From Flavobacterium phragmitis (GTDB lineage Bacteria > Bacteroidota > Bacteroidia > Flavobacteriales > Flavobacteriaceae): a DNA stretch of 64,000 nt. This document shows, piece by piece, positions 1 through 8,625 of this stretch. How positions within the stretch are numbered: position 1 is the stretch's first letter; each line of letters starts with the position of its first letter. The notes beneath the pieces were generated by a model. That model searched no databases and was not told where the DNA came from. It was given only the letters and a program-made list of their open reading frames with translations. The stretch spans positions 1-64,000 of the forward strand of contig NZ_FOMH01000016.1 in assembly GCF_900112575.1 (NCBI RefSeq), given 5' to 3'. Made by a program: the position numbers and the translations under genes.

Positions 1-45
1 AATGTCACAGTCGAGTAGTACTAATAATCCGTAAGCTTATGTACG
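1..45 (+). rRNA. rrl: 23S rRNA, 3' end (partial)
   Basis: The first bases contain the terminal 23S segment with the typical ACTAATAATCC stretch near the 3' end in Flavobacteria. A spacer and a 5S gene follow in the standard rrn order. Only the last few dozen bases are inside the window and the exact 3' end is estimated. The assignment rests on sequence resemblance and on the position directly upstream of the 5S gene. Confidence 0.8.
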
Positions 46-230
46 AACTTTTCCCTCCCTGGTCCCAGACCAGAGAGGGAGGAAACTTTCTAAAATAAAA
101 TAATACTTATTTGTTTCTTTATCTCAGTATGTTAAGATATTGTCCGCACGCGGAAAGTTAAAAGTTGTTTGTTATAAGTTATGAGTTGAAAAACTACAAA
201 CTATAAACTACAAACCATTAACTGAAAACC
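46..230 (+). other. 23S-5S spacer
   Basis: This is the short rrn spacer. It holds an imperfect hairpin at about 51-83 (a CCCTCCCTGGTC arm facing GACCAGAGAGGGAGG), probably part of rRNA processing. An A/T-rich stretch at 160-230 contains AGTTATGAGTT-like words related to the heptamer repeat at 26966-27042. No tRNA or ORF is seen. Confidence 0.6.
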
Positions 231-340
231 TTAAGGTGGTTATTGCGGCGGGGCTCACCTCTTCCCATCCCGAACAGAGAAGTTAAGCCCGCCTGCGCAG
301 ATGGTACTGCAGTTTTGTGGGAGAGTATGTCGTCGCCTTT
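231..340 (+). rRNA. rrf: 5S ribosomal RNA
   Basis: The gene is about 110 nt, beginning near TTAAGGTGGTTATTGCGGCG and ending near GTCGTCGCCTTT. It contains the conserved CCCATCCCGAACAGAGAAG loop and the TGGGAGAGTA segment. The two ends pair to form helix I. It follows the 23S 3' end and is directly followed by a strong terminator, so it is the last gene of the rrn operon. Confidence 0.94.
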
Positions 341-346
341 CTTTTG

Positions 347-383
347 AAAACCCTGCTTCGTTAGAAGCAGGGTTTTTTGTTTT
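347..383 (+). terminator. rrn operon terminator
   Basis: A perfect 13-bp inverted repeat (AAAACCCTGCTTC at 347-359, GAAGCAGGGTTTT at 363-375) has a 4-nt loop and a T-rich tail. It lies 6 nt after the 5S gene and is a textbook intrinsic terminator. Confidence 0.9.
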
Positions 384-882
384 ATGTCATTTTTTTGTTT
401 TTTTATAAGGAAAACAAGGGATCAGGCTCAAAACTTCAAAAACTCAAGTGTTAGGGATGGGATCCTCCTTTTGCTTTTTTTTTTTAAGCAAAAGATACAG
501 CAAATCCCCGAAGCCTCGGGACGGCCCGCAGGGAAACGTTATGATTGTTTTAGAAGTGTTTTGTATAAAAATCTATTGTACTCAATCCTGAAAATGAAGC
601 AGAAAGAAAATCCTCGAAAAACTACATTGATTTGGTGTTTAAGATCAGTATAGTTGCTTGGAAATTAATAGGAGAAAAATCGTTACGATGTATTATAAGA
701 ATAATTGATTTTTAAATTTTTGAATAACTATCTCTATGTTTTTCATGGTTTAAGTTTTTGATGTTTTTATGCTCATTATCGTTAAAGACAAAAAACTCAA
801 TTTATTATTTTGTTTTATTATAATCAGATATTCAGCTTCTTATTTTTGTTAGCTTAATACTCATGAAAGAAATTGATTTTTT
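384..882. other. Intergenic region after the rrn operon
   Basis: No convincing gene is present. The 89-codon open frame here is low-complexity and has no recognisable domain or signal peptide. Two structures stand out. One is a hairpin at 468-494 with 9-bp CTTTTGCTT/AAGCAAAAG arms around a T9 loop. Directly after it is a short GC-rich patch (about 506-536, including a CCCGA/TCGGG mini-hairpin) that contrasts with the AT-rich surroundings. The remainder to 882 is plain AT-rich sequence. Confidence 0.5.
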
Positions 883-931
883 TTTGTGTATAAAGTCAAA
901 TTAGCGCTACATTTGCGAATAATTAGTCTAA
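883..931 (+). promoter_or_regulatory. Putative promoter with iron-box-like palindrome for the siderophore receptor
   Basis: A -33 TTTG (883-886) is followed, with 21 nt between, by TACATTTG (908-915), matching the Bacteroidota TTTG/TAnnTTTG consensus. A 9-bp palindrome TTAGTCTAA (923-931) overlaps the expected transcription start, where a Fur-type repressor would act. The promoter is seen in the sequence. The Fur assignment is inference from the downstream iron-uptake genes. Confidence 0.45.
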
Positions 932-967
932 ATAAGTATAATTTTATTACTGTTGAATACCTTAAAA

Positions 968-3283
968 ATGAATTTTAAACGCCCTATTTTTCTAATTATT
1001 TTAGTTTTTCTAACTGTCAGCTTAAATGCACAATCACTTCGCTTAAAGGTTGAAAATGAATCGAAAAATCCTATTTCAAATGCTTCAGTTTCTTCTGGAA
1101 ATAAAATTATCGGAACAACAAATAAATCAGGTGAAGTTTCGATTTTAAGCAGTGAAATACAAAACAATACTGTTTCAATTACAGCTTCGGAATATGAACC
1201 ATTTGTGCATGTTTTTTCGAATCTGCAGGAAAAAAATATAGTTTCAATTGTTTTAATCAGTGAAAATAAATTGCAAGAAGTAGTAATTACAGCTGGTAGA
1301 AAACAAGAAAATATAGCTACAGTTCCTTCTTCGATAACGATTATGAGTCAAAAAGAGATACAGGTGCAAAGCAGTATCAATACCAATTTATCTTCTATTT
1401 TAGGGAATGTTATTCCTGGACTTGGTACATCGACAAATAAGGCCACTAACTCTGGGCAGACTTTAAGAGGACGACAAGTTTTAGTTTTGATTGATGGAAT
1501 TCCACAGTCAACACCTTTAATGAATGGAGCTCGTGATATTCGTGTTGTTGATGCCAATGCAATTGAGCGTATTGAGGTGATTAAGGGAGCTACTTCTATT
1601 TATGGAAACGGTTCAGGAGGTGGAATTATCAATTATATTACCAAAAAAAGTCCGCTGGTTGATAGTTTTCAGGGAATAACTACCGTTGGTACTACTTTTA
1701 ATCCGTTACATGGTAAGGAAACTTTTGGTTACCGTGTTTCGCAGTTTTTTAACGGAAGAAAAAACAAATTTAGCTACGTTATTGGTGGAGCTTTTGATTA
1801 TACCGGACTTCAAAGAGATGCTGATGGAAGACCTTTAGGGCAGACAGATGGTCTTTCTAATTCTTCTCAATCAAATGCGTTTGTGAAATTAGGATATGAT
1901 ATGGACGAGCACACGAGTTTTAATGTGGTATACAATTTTTACAGCAGTACTCAGAATGCTAAATATATTAGTCAAACAGGTGTATATGGTCAGACTCCTA
2001 CCATTGGTGTAAGAGGTACAGAACCTGGTAAAAATGCAGGAACTCCATTCAATCATAATTTTATGTTTACTTTTTCGAAAAACAATTTGTTTAATTCAAC
2101 ACAATTGGATGTGTCGGCTTATTTGAATTCTTTTCAATCTATGAATCGTTATGTAGCTTCAGCAACGGCTTGGTATGGACCTGGACAAACAATGATTAAT
2201 TCCAATAAAAATGGAACGCGAATTAATTTGAATACGCCATTTACTATAGCTTCAATGGCTTCTGAAATCACGTATGGTATTGATGTCTTAAATGATGTTA
2301 CTTTTCAGGATCTTGTTGATGGACGTGTTTACATTCCTAAAATGGATATGTTAAATATTGCTCCGTATGCACAATTGAAAGTAGATGTTTTAGAAAACTT
2401 GATTTTTAAAGGAGGATTACGTTATGAAAATGCTACAGTGCGTGTTGATGATTATAATACAATTGCTTCAGGGCCAGGAAATCAAGGAAGTATTTTTGTA
2501 GAAGGAGGTAAAATCCCATATAATGCAACGATGTTCAATGCTGGTCTTCGTTTTAACAAATATGAAATCTTTAATCCATTTGTAAGTTTTTCTCAGGCGT
2601 TTGCCATAAATGAATTGGGAAGAATTTTGAGAAGCGCAGAAGAAAGTACTATTGCGAGTTTAGCGACAGACCCAATTATTACCAATAATTATGAAGCTGG
2701 TTTTTCTAGTAAGTTTTACAATTTTAATCTAACAGCAGCTTATTATATCAGTACGTCAAAATTAGGAGCTAATTTAATTGAAGTTGACGGCCGTTTGGTG
2801 GCACAGCGTGAGCCTGAAAAAATTAAAGGATATGAAATAACATTAGATTATAGATTTTCAGATAAATTGAATGTAGGTGGTAGTTATTCGTATGTTGATG
2901 GAAAAGCTGAATTTGATGATGGAAGTACCGTTTATTTAAATGGATCACGTATTGCTCCTCCTAAAGCAACTGGATTCATTAATTACAAACCTACGTCTGA
3001 CTGGTTTTTGCAATTATCTTGGGTTAATACAGGTTGCCGTAATCGCTTTGAACCTAATACGAATGGAAGATATAATAATAGTGAAGGACCAATTTCAACA
3101 GTGAACCTGATTAATTTTGCAGGAAGTTATGCCTTTAATAAAAACTGGTCATTAAACTTAGGAGTTGAGAATTTATTAAACAATAGTTATTATTCTACTT
3201 TAAGTCAATATCGTGCTGTAAATGCAGATTACGTTATGGGTAGCGGTATGACAACTAGTTTAAATCTGCGTTATAAATTTTAA
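968..3283 (+). CDS. TonB-dependent siderophore-type receptor
   Basis: This is an outer-membrane TonB-dependent receptor, probably for a ferric siderophore. ATG at 968 was chosen over an in-frame TTG at 953 because it starts a clean signal peptide ending at LNA|Q (residues 1-21). A carboxypeptidase-regulatory-like domain (about 25-98) is followed by a TonB-box-like EVVITAGRK (about 104-112), a plug domain (about 115-225) with the LIDGIP and AIERIEVIKG motifs, and a 22-strand-type barrel ending in phenylalanine. At about 770 aa it is shorter than the roughly 1050-aa SusC proteins in this window and lacks their GYGTQKK signature, so it belongs to the siderophore branch. The next gene, a PepSY membrane protein 62 bp downstream, supports iron uptake. 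The exact ligand cannot be told from sequence. Confidence 0.88.
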   Translation: MNFKRPIFLIILVFLTVSLNAQSLRLKVENESKNPISNASVSSGNKIIGTTNKSGEVSILSSEIQNNTVSITASEYEPFVHVFSNLQEKNIVSIVLISENKLQEVVITAGRKQENIATVPSSITIMSQKEIQVQSSINTNLSSILGNVIPGLGTSTNKATNSGQTLRGRQVLVLIDGIPQSTPLMNGARDIRVVDANAIERIEVIKGATSIYGNGSGGGIINYITKKSPLVDSFQGITTVGTTFNPLHGKETFGYRVSQFFNGRKNKFSYVIGGAFDYTGLQRDADGRPLGQTDGLSNSSQSNAFVKLGYDMDEHTSFNVVYNFYSSTQNAKYISQTGVYGQTPTIGVRGTEPGKNAGTPFNHNFMFTFSKNNLFNSTQLDVSAYLNSFQSMNRYVASATAWYGPGQTMINSNKNGTRINLNTPFTIASMASEITYGIDVLNDVTFQDLVDGRVYIPKMDMLNIAPYAQLKVDVLENLIFKGGLRYENATVRVDDYNTIASGPGNQGSIFVEGGKIPYNATMFNAGLRFNKYEIFNPFVSFSQAFAINELGRILRSAEESTIASLATDPIITNNYEAGFSSKFYNFNLTAAYYISTSKLGANLIEVDGRLVAQREPEKIKGYEITLDYRFSDKLNVGGSYSYVDGKAEFDDGSTVYLNGSRIAPPKATGFINYKPTSDWFLQLSWVNTGCRNRFEPNTNGRYNNSEGPISTVNLINFAGSYAFNKNWSLNLGVENLLNNSYYSTLSQYRAVNADYVMGSGMTTSLNLRYKF

Positions 3284-3345
3284 AAACAAATCATTTTTTG
3301 CATGCTTTGATCATATTTGAAAACCATTTAGGAAAGACATAGTAA

Positions 3346-4455
3346 ATGAATAAAACACTTAAAAAAAATATTGGCTTTTTGCACCTTTGGCTCGGACTTG
3401 CATCCGGGCTAATTGTTTTTATAGTTGCCCTCACAGGAAGTATATTAGTTTTTGAAGATGAACTGGATGAGTTTTTTAATCCTGAATTTTATAAAGTAGC
3501 CAGTGTAGGGAAGGAGAAGCTTCCAGTGGATGCTATTATTTCTGAAGTGCAGAAAGAATTTCACCTTAAGAAAATTGACCGTATTCACTCTTTTGCTGAT
3601 CCAGAAAGAAGTTTAATAATTACAGGAACTGATTCCGACAAGAAAAAAATGATTTTTTCTGTTGATACCTATAGCGGAAAAGTTTTAGGATCGGTACCTG
3701 TTAAAAAGCGTTTCTTTTCGGTTATACTTGATTTGCACCGTCATTTGGTTTTGGGAGATTTTGGACAAGCCGTTACAGGAATTAGCTGTCTCATCTTTGT
3801 GTTTATGCTTTTGTCTGGATTTGTTTTATGGTGGCCCAATAAAATTAAAAACCTTAAACAAAGATTAACAGTAAAATGGAGCGGATCGTTTAAAAGAGTA
3901 AACTGGGATTTTCATTCTACGTTTGGTTTTTATACTTTTTTAGTGCTGCTGATTATTTCGGTTACGGGTTTAACTTGGTCGTATGATTGGTTTGAAAGCG
4001 GCATTTATTTATTGGCTGACGGAACTACTAAAAAAGCTTCTACTAAAGTTGAAAACCCTACTAAAATTGATCCTGAAGGAGATAAAACATTTTTCTATCA
4101 AAGTATATTTTCGAAAACAGACAGTATTTACAAATATAAAGGAGATACACAAATCAGAATCCCATCTGACACCATAAATAGTATAATGGTGATCAAAATG
4201 AATCTTGAAAAAGACATACCAAATATTGCCAGCCTTGCTTACTTTGATAAATATACAGGCAAAATTTTAGAAACCAAACCTTACGAATCGTTTAGCGATG
4301 GCGATAAAGTAAGACGTTTGATTTACCCAATCCATACAGGTAGTATTTATGGATATCCAACAAAGATATTGGCGTTTTTGGTTTGTCTTTTTGCAGTTAC
4401 ACTTCCAATTACGGGACTTTTGATATGGCTTGGAAGGAAGAAAAAGAAAAAGTAA
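3346..4455 (+). CDS. PepSY-associated TM protein (PiuB-like, iron uptake)
   Basis: This 369-aa inner-membrane protein has four predicted helices: about 12-36, 137-162, 190-213 and 340-362, the last followed by a lysine-rich tail. Histidines typical of PepSY-TM proteins are visible (HLW near residue 13, LHRH near 127, DFHSTFGFY near 187, IHTGS near 331). The two periplasmic loops match PepSY domains. Members next to siderophore receptors are thought to reduce or release iron from imported ferric siderophores. It lies 62 bp after the receptor on the same strand, so co-transcription is likely. The enzymatic role is family inference, not proven. Confidence 0.85.
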   Translation: MNKTLKKNIGFLHLWLGLASGLIVFIVALTGSILVFEDELDEFFNPEFYKVASVGKEKLPVDAIISEVQKEFHLKKIDRIHSFADPERSLIITGTDSDKKKMIFSVDTYSGKVLGSVPVKKRFFSVILDLHRHLVLGDFGQAVTGISCLIFVFMLLSGFVLWWPNKIKNLKQRLTVKWSGSFKRVNWDFHSTFGFYTFLVLLIISVTGLTWSYDWFESGIYLLADGTTKKASTKVENPTKIDPEGDKTFFYQSIFSKTDSIYKYKGDTQIRIPSDTINSIMVIKMNLEKDIPNIASLAYFDKYTGKILETKPYESFSDGDKVRRLIYPIHTGSIYGYPTKILAFLVCLFAVTLPITGLLIWLGRKKKKK

Positions 4456-4471
4456 AATTACTGCCTTAACG

Positions 4472-4522
4472 TGGAGTTATAATTATTTATGAAGTTAGTA
4501 GTTTTTAATAATTATAACTCCA
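4472..4522. terminator. Bidirectional hairpin between convergent genes
   Basis: A perfect 16-bp inverted repeat (TGGAGTTATAATTATT at 4472-4487 and its complement at 4507-4522) surrounds a 19-nt loop. It sits between the stop of the PepSY gene and the stop of the convergent GntR gene. It lacks a long T-tract on the plus side apart from loop T's, but its position suits a shared terminator. Confidence 0.65.
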
Positions 4523-4524
4523 TC

Positions 4525-5577
4525 TTAAAGCGAAGTACGTTCGATATAACGAAAAGGATTTTTTGAAATTTCCTGTTTTTTACTAAGGATTAAATCTCCT
4601 GCTTTTTGTCCCATTGCTTTAAAATCGGTACTCATTACGGTAATGTCCAGAAGTGCTTTCAACGGTGTTTCATTGTATGAAATAACACCTACATCTTTTC
4701 CTATTTTAAGTTTTTTCTCTTTAATCTGCTGGATCAGGTTAACCAAATCATGATCTTCAATTGTGATATAAGCTTCTTTAGTTTTAAACTCTAATCCGTC
4801 ATAGATTTTTTCGGTAATTTCGTATTCAAAGTTATACGCATTACAGAATGCTAAAAAACCATCAACCAAAGATCCAGGAGCAGGAAAAGCTGCTTTTTCG
4901 GGATGAACGAAAATTATTTTTTTGTATTTCTTTAATTTTTTAATTCCTTCCTTTAGAGCATTAAATATATCCGATTTAAAATCCTGATATACTGCTGTAA
5001 AATCGCCAGTAATCTCTTCGCAGGAATTGTCTAAAATCACCAATTTTTCTTTCGGAATATTTTCAATAAAACTGATCACATTCGGCGTATAGTTCACGTG
5101 ACCTTCCGCTGCATTTCGAAAATGAGGCATAATGACAAAATAGTTGTAATTATGAATGTTTTTTTTCATGACCTCAATAAAAAGCTGTTCATCATTATAG
5201 TAAAGATGCATATCAACATGAACATCGTTTCCCATTGTAGTCACAAAGGAATCATAAACTTCCATTTTATAAGTGCAGGGTTTATTAATTAAAAATAGGA
5301 TGTTTTTGGATTTTTCATCCTCCGTCGTAACAAAATTACCAACACCCATTACAGAAAAAACCAGATTTCGGTCTCTTAATTCCTTGTAAGCTTTTTCAGC
5401 TGTATCACGTGAAATAGATTTTGCCTTGCTCAGTTCATTAATAGATGGAAGTCTATGTCCTTTTTCTATTTTTCCAGACAAAATTTCCTCAGCGAGACCG
5501 TTGGCTACCTGAATATATTTAGGAATACTAGAATTGGAGTCTATTTTTATTTCTGAATGTTGTGTCGCTGATATCAT
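4525..5577 (-). CDS. GntR-family transcriptional regulator with sugar-binding domain
   Basis: This 350-aa regulator has an N-terminal GntR winged helix-turn-helix (about 15-85), with the signature region IEKGHRLPSINELSKAKSIS followed by DTAEKAYKELRDRNLV. A C-terminal periplasmic-binding-protein-like (LacI/AraR-type) effector domain spans about 90-345. Such proteins are cytoplasmic repressors released by a sugar. It lies 39 bp downstream of the esterase-GH43 gene on the same strand and is probably the last gene of the GH106-GH105-esterase/GH43 operon. This suggests it senses a monosaccharide or oligosaccharide product of RG-I breakdown, such as rhamnose, arabinose or galactose. The effector and operator are unknown. 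GntR proteins usually bind inverted repeats, unlike the tandem direct repeat found at the promoters of this locus. Confidence 0.88.
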   Translation of the reverse strand: MISATQHSEIKIDSNSSIPKYIQVANGLAEEILSGKIEKGHRLPSINELSKAKSISRDTAEKAYKELRDRNLVFSVMGVGNFVTTEDEKSKNILFLINKPCTYKMEVYDSFVTTMGNDVHVDMHLYYNDEQLFIEVMKKNIHNYNYFVIMPHFRNAAEGHVNYTPNVISFIENIPKEKLVILDNSCEEITGDFTAVYQDFKSDIFNALKEGIKKLKKYKKIIFVHPEKAAFPAPGSLVDGFLAFCNAYNFEYEITEKIYDGLEFKTKEAYITIEDHDLVNLIQQIKEKKLKIGKDVGVISYNETPLKALLDITVMSTDFKAMGQKAGDLILSKKQEISKNPFRYIERTSL

Positions 5578-5616
5578 GATGGGTATTGTTTTAATTATAA
5601 GTACCGTGCTGATTTG

Positions 5617-7437
5617 TTAGTTATTGCCTGATTCCTTTTTCAAAGTATTTAATTCTGTTGCAGAAACCTTTATAACAGTACCATGACGCGTTCCAATTGG
5701 AAAACTAATTTGTTCCGAAATATCTTCCCAGCCTTTAGCAGTTTCTTTAACCGCACCATATTTCTTTTCCGTATATTTATCAAAATAGACAACCCAGCTG
5801 TTGTCGATTTTTACAGCAGTTGGTCCTTCTGCCCAATACTTTTCTGTTATGGGCTCGCTGGCTTTGCTGTAAGGACCCGTCAGATTTTTACTGTAAGCCA
5901 CTTTAAGATTTTTTTGAACTGGATTTCGGGTTTCATCTTTTAGATACATTACATATTGTTTATCTTGTTTTACAATCGAAGCATCGATTACATTAAAACC
6001 AGGATCATAAAGCAGTTTGGTTTTGCTGAACTTTTTAAAATCTTTGGTTGTGGTATAATAAATTCGATGATTGTAACCTTTCTCTTCTTCCGATTTTGTT
6101 TCAGGGAACTTTCCATCAATAGTAGAAGCCCAGTAAATCATATAGTTTTTGCTTTTTTCATCATAAGTAATTTCTGGAGCCCAAGTATTTCTGGTTTTTT
6201 CTTCATGCATCATGACTGGAATAAATTCCTGTTTAGACCAATGAATTAAATCTTTGGACGAAGCATATCCAATACCTTTATCTGTCCAGCTCACCGTCCA
6301 GACCATGTGATATAATCCGTCTCCGCCTTTGATTACGCAAGGATCACGCATTAGTTTATCTTTTCCAACTTCAGGAGTTAAGAAGGAAGTGTCATTTTTA
6401 AGCGTATTCCATTTATAACCATCTTCGCTGTATGCCAGATGCAGTCCATCTTCGCCATTTCCTTTAAAATAAGTAAAAACATAAGCATCAGGCTGAAGGG
6501 TATAATTATTTGCAGTAAGCCATTTTTCGCAAGTTTTTGGCCAGAAAGTGTTAGTTCCTTTTACACCTAAACCAAAACCGTGTCCACCGTTTTCATACAA
6601 ATGCATTTCGGCAGCAACTTTTTCCTTTTTTAAAGCCAAATAATAATTAATGCTGTTTTCTACTGGAACGGCTTTATCATCTGTTGCATGAACTAAAAAT
6701 GCTTTTGGAGTTGTAGCATTTACCTGTTTTTCATTAGAATAGGAGTCAACTAGGGCACGGTCAGGATTTTTTCCCAACAGATTGTCTTTCGACCCTTGAT
6801 GTGTAATACCTTCCTGAGTTGAAATAACGGGATAGATTAAAATTGAAAAATTAGGTTTTGCACTGGTTGTATCTGAAGGAGTATATATTTTATCGTCATA
6901 ATGAGTACTTAAAGTTGAAGCTAAATGTCCTCCGGCAGAAAATCCCATAATGCCAATTTTGTTCGGATTAATTTTCCATTTCGAAGCATTGCGTCTGACC
7001 ATACGCAGTGCTTCCTGTGCGTCCTGCAAGGGACCGATAGTTTTATTTTTCATTATTAAATCACTCGGTAAACGGTATTTTAATACAAAAGCGTGAATGC
7101 CGATACTGTTTAGCCATTCCGCAACTTTAAAACCTTCTTTGTTGATGGCCAACATTCCATAAGCTCCGCCCGGGCAGATGATCACGGCACTTCCATTTGA
7201 TTTTTCAGGGTCGGCAAAATAAGGAGTTAAAGTAGGTACAGTTACTTTTCTGACTCCTTCTGCAATTCCGTCTTTATTGTAATCTATTTTTTCTACGTAT
7301 TCTTTTGACTGAATTTCATCGGGAATTTTATCCCATAATGGTATTTCCTTCTTTTGTGCTAAAGCAGCAAAACTTATCAATAAAGAAGCTAAAAATGTGG
7401 TTGCTTTTAGTTTTGTGGTGTTAGTCGATTTTTTCAT
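5617..7437 (-). CDS. Bifunctional esterase-GH43 fusion (alpha/beta-hydrolase plus five-bladed propeller)
   Basis: This 606-aa secreted protein (signal peptide about 1-27, ending FAALA|Q) has two catalytic domains. Residues about 30-310 are an alpha/beta-hydrolase of the acetyl-xylan-esterase/BD-FAE type, with the oxyanion motif CPGGAYG, nucleophile elbow GFSAGGH, acid in TDDKAVP and histidine in NGGHGFG. Residues about 315-600 are a GH43-type propeller with the expected triad: base Asp in MRDPCVI, modulator Asp in IDASIV, acid Glu in AEGPTAV. The family usually removes arabinose, xylose or galactose. The fusion suggests removal of an acyl group and a nearby sugar from one side chain. It lies 61 bp after the GH105 gene in the operon. 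Which sugar and which ester are cleaved cannot be deduced. Confidence 0.85.
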   Translation of the reverse strand: MKKSTNTTKLKATTFLASLLISFAALAQKKEIPLWDKIPDEIQSKEYVEKIDYNKDGIAEGVRKVTVPTLTPYFADPEKSNGSAVIICPGGAYGMLAINKEGFKVAEWLNSIGIHAFVLKYRLPSDLIMKNKTIGPLQDAQEALRMVRRNASKWKINPNKIGIMGFSAGGHLASTLSTHYDDKIYTPSDTTSAKPNFSILIYPVISTQEGITHQGSKDNLLGKNPDRALVDSYSNEKQVNATTPKAFLVHATDDKAVPVENSINYYLALKKEKVAAEMHLYENGGHGFGLGVKGTNTFWPKTCEKWLTANNYTLQPDAYVFTYFKGNGEDGLHLAYSEDGYKWNTLKNDTSFLTPEVGKDKLMRDPCVIKGGDGLYHMVWTVSWTDKGIGYASSKDLIHWSKQEFIPVMMHEEKTRNTWAPEITYDEKSKNYMIYWASTIDGKFPETKSEEEKGYNHRIYYTTTKDFKKFSKTKLLYDPGFNVIDASIVKQDKQYVMYLKDETRNPVQKNLKVAYSKNLTGPYSKASEPITEKYWAEGPTAVKIDNSWVVYFDKYTEKKYGAVKETAKGWEDISEQISFPIGTRHGTVIKVSATELNTLKKESGNN

Positions 7438-7498
7438 AAAATTCTATTGCTTCAATCTGTGATCGTGCCGATACATTATTTGTAAGAGAGTTTTTTTA

Positions 7499-8614
7499 TC
7501 ATTTCATTCTATAAATTTCTGAACCAGCCAGTAAAAAACATCCCAATCCGTAATCTTCAAAATCAGGAATTTTGTCATAAGATAACGGCTGTCCGTCTTT
7601 AGGCTCTTTTCCTGTTGACTGTAAAAAACCTAAAAATCCGTTTTCGTGAAGACTTTCTTTTGTAAGGGCATTCCAAGCTTTTTCAATTACAGGAAGATAT
7701 GTTTCTTTTTTCAGAATACCGTTGTTTACGCCATAAGCCATTCCATAAACAAATAATGCAGTTCCAGAAGCTTCTTTTCCTCCAAAATTAGTTGGGTCGT
7801 GCAGACTTACATTCCAAAAACCGTCAGGTCTTTGAATTGGAACAAGCGCCGCTGCCATTGCTTTCAAATCTTTTACATATTGCTCTCTATGAGGCGCATT
7901 TTCAGGAATAATGGTCAATACTTTTGCTAACGCTGCAATCACCCAGCCATTGCCACGACTCCAATAACAGTCTTCTCCGTTTGGTTCTTTGTACGGCGGA
8001 TCAAAATCGGCATCACGCCACCATAAACCGTCTTTTGGATTAAAAAGTCCATGGTCGCCGTGTTTGTTTCTTGAATACATATACATCTGGTACATTTTTT
8101 CGAAATAACGATTATCTTTTTCTAAAACCCCCATTTTTGCAAAAACCGGCATTCCCATCTGTATAGCGTCAATCCAAGACCAATCATCAAGCTGAGGCGT
8201 GTTTAAAAGCATGTTTAGATTGGCTTTTGTATTTTTTAGTTTTTTAGGGTCTGGTTCTAAATTGTACAAATCAATATACGTTTGGGCTGCACAGTAATTA
8301 TCAGCATTTCGGGTAGTGTTGCCACCGTTGAATCCCCATTTGTGAAACTCAGACCAAGACATAGCATAATCATAATAAGCCTCTTTTGGGAAAATTTCAT
8401 GCAGCGCCATTAATCCTTCATAATAAACTCCCCTTGTCCAGATATTGCTAGGGCGCTCTTTATTGGTAATAATTGTTTTTCCTGTTTCAGGCCATTTCTG
8501 CATAAAATAATCATTGGCCAAAATCATTTGTTTGAGTACTAATTTTTTATCAAATTGCTGTGCGGTGCCATTATAAAAAGCGCCTATAGCGAATATTAAA
8601 AGTAATTTCTTCAT
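7499..8614 (-). CDS. GH105 unsaturated rhamnogalacturonyl hydrolase
   Basis: This 371-aa (alpha/alpha)6-barrel enzyme of the GH88/GH105 family (YteR-like) has a signal peptide about 1-18 (ending GTAQ). The active-site region DDWSWIDAIQMGMPVF contains the family's catalytic-type Asp; ADNYCAAQTYIDL, CYWSRGNGW and the C-terminal YGLGCFLLAGSE are also characteristic. GH105 enzymes hydrate and release the 4,5-unsaturated galacturonate left by rhamnogalacturonan lyases, so it should act after the PL11 enzyme of this locus. It follows the GH106 gene by 11 bp, implying one transcript. It differs clearly from the second GH105 at 25625-26959, suggesting different substrates such as differently linked or decorated oligosaccharides. 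Confidence 0.93.
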   Translation of the reverse strand: MKKLLLIFAIGAFYNGTAQQFDKKLVLKQMILANDYFMQKWPETGKTIITNKERPSNIWTRGVYYEGLMALHEIFPKEAYYDYAMSWSEFHKWGFNGGNTTRNADNYCAAQTYIDLYNLEPDPKKLKNTKANLNMLLNTPQLDDWSWIDAIQMGMPVFAKMGVLEKDNRYFEKMYQMYMYSRNKHGDHGLFNPKDGLWWRDADFDPPYKEPNGEDCYWSRGNGWVIAALAKVLTIIPENAPHREQYVKDLKAMAAALVPIQRPDGFWNVSLHDPTNFGGKEASGTALFVYGMAYGVNNGILKKETYLPVIEKAWNALTKESLHENGFLGFLQSTGKEPKDGQPLSYDKIPDFEDYGLGCFLLAGSEIYRMK

Positions 8615-8625
8615 TTTAGATATCG

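Noticed and set aside
46..230. tRNA in the 23S-5S spacer
   Set aside because: No cloverleaf, no T-loop GTTCGA-like motif. Only AT-rich sequence and one imperfect hairpin.
384..653. 89-codon open frame after the 5S rRNA
   Set aside because: Phe/Lys-rich translation of low-complexity DNA spanning a hairpin with a T-tract. No start context or domain.
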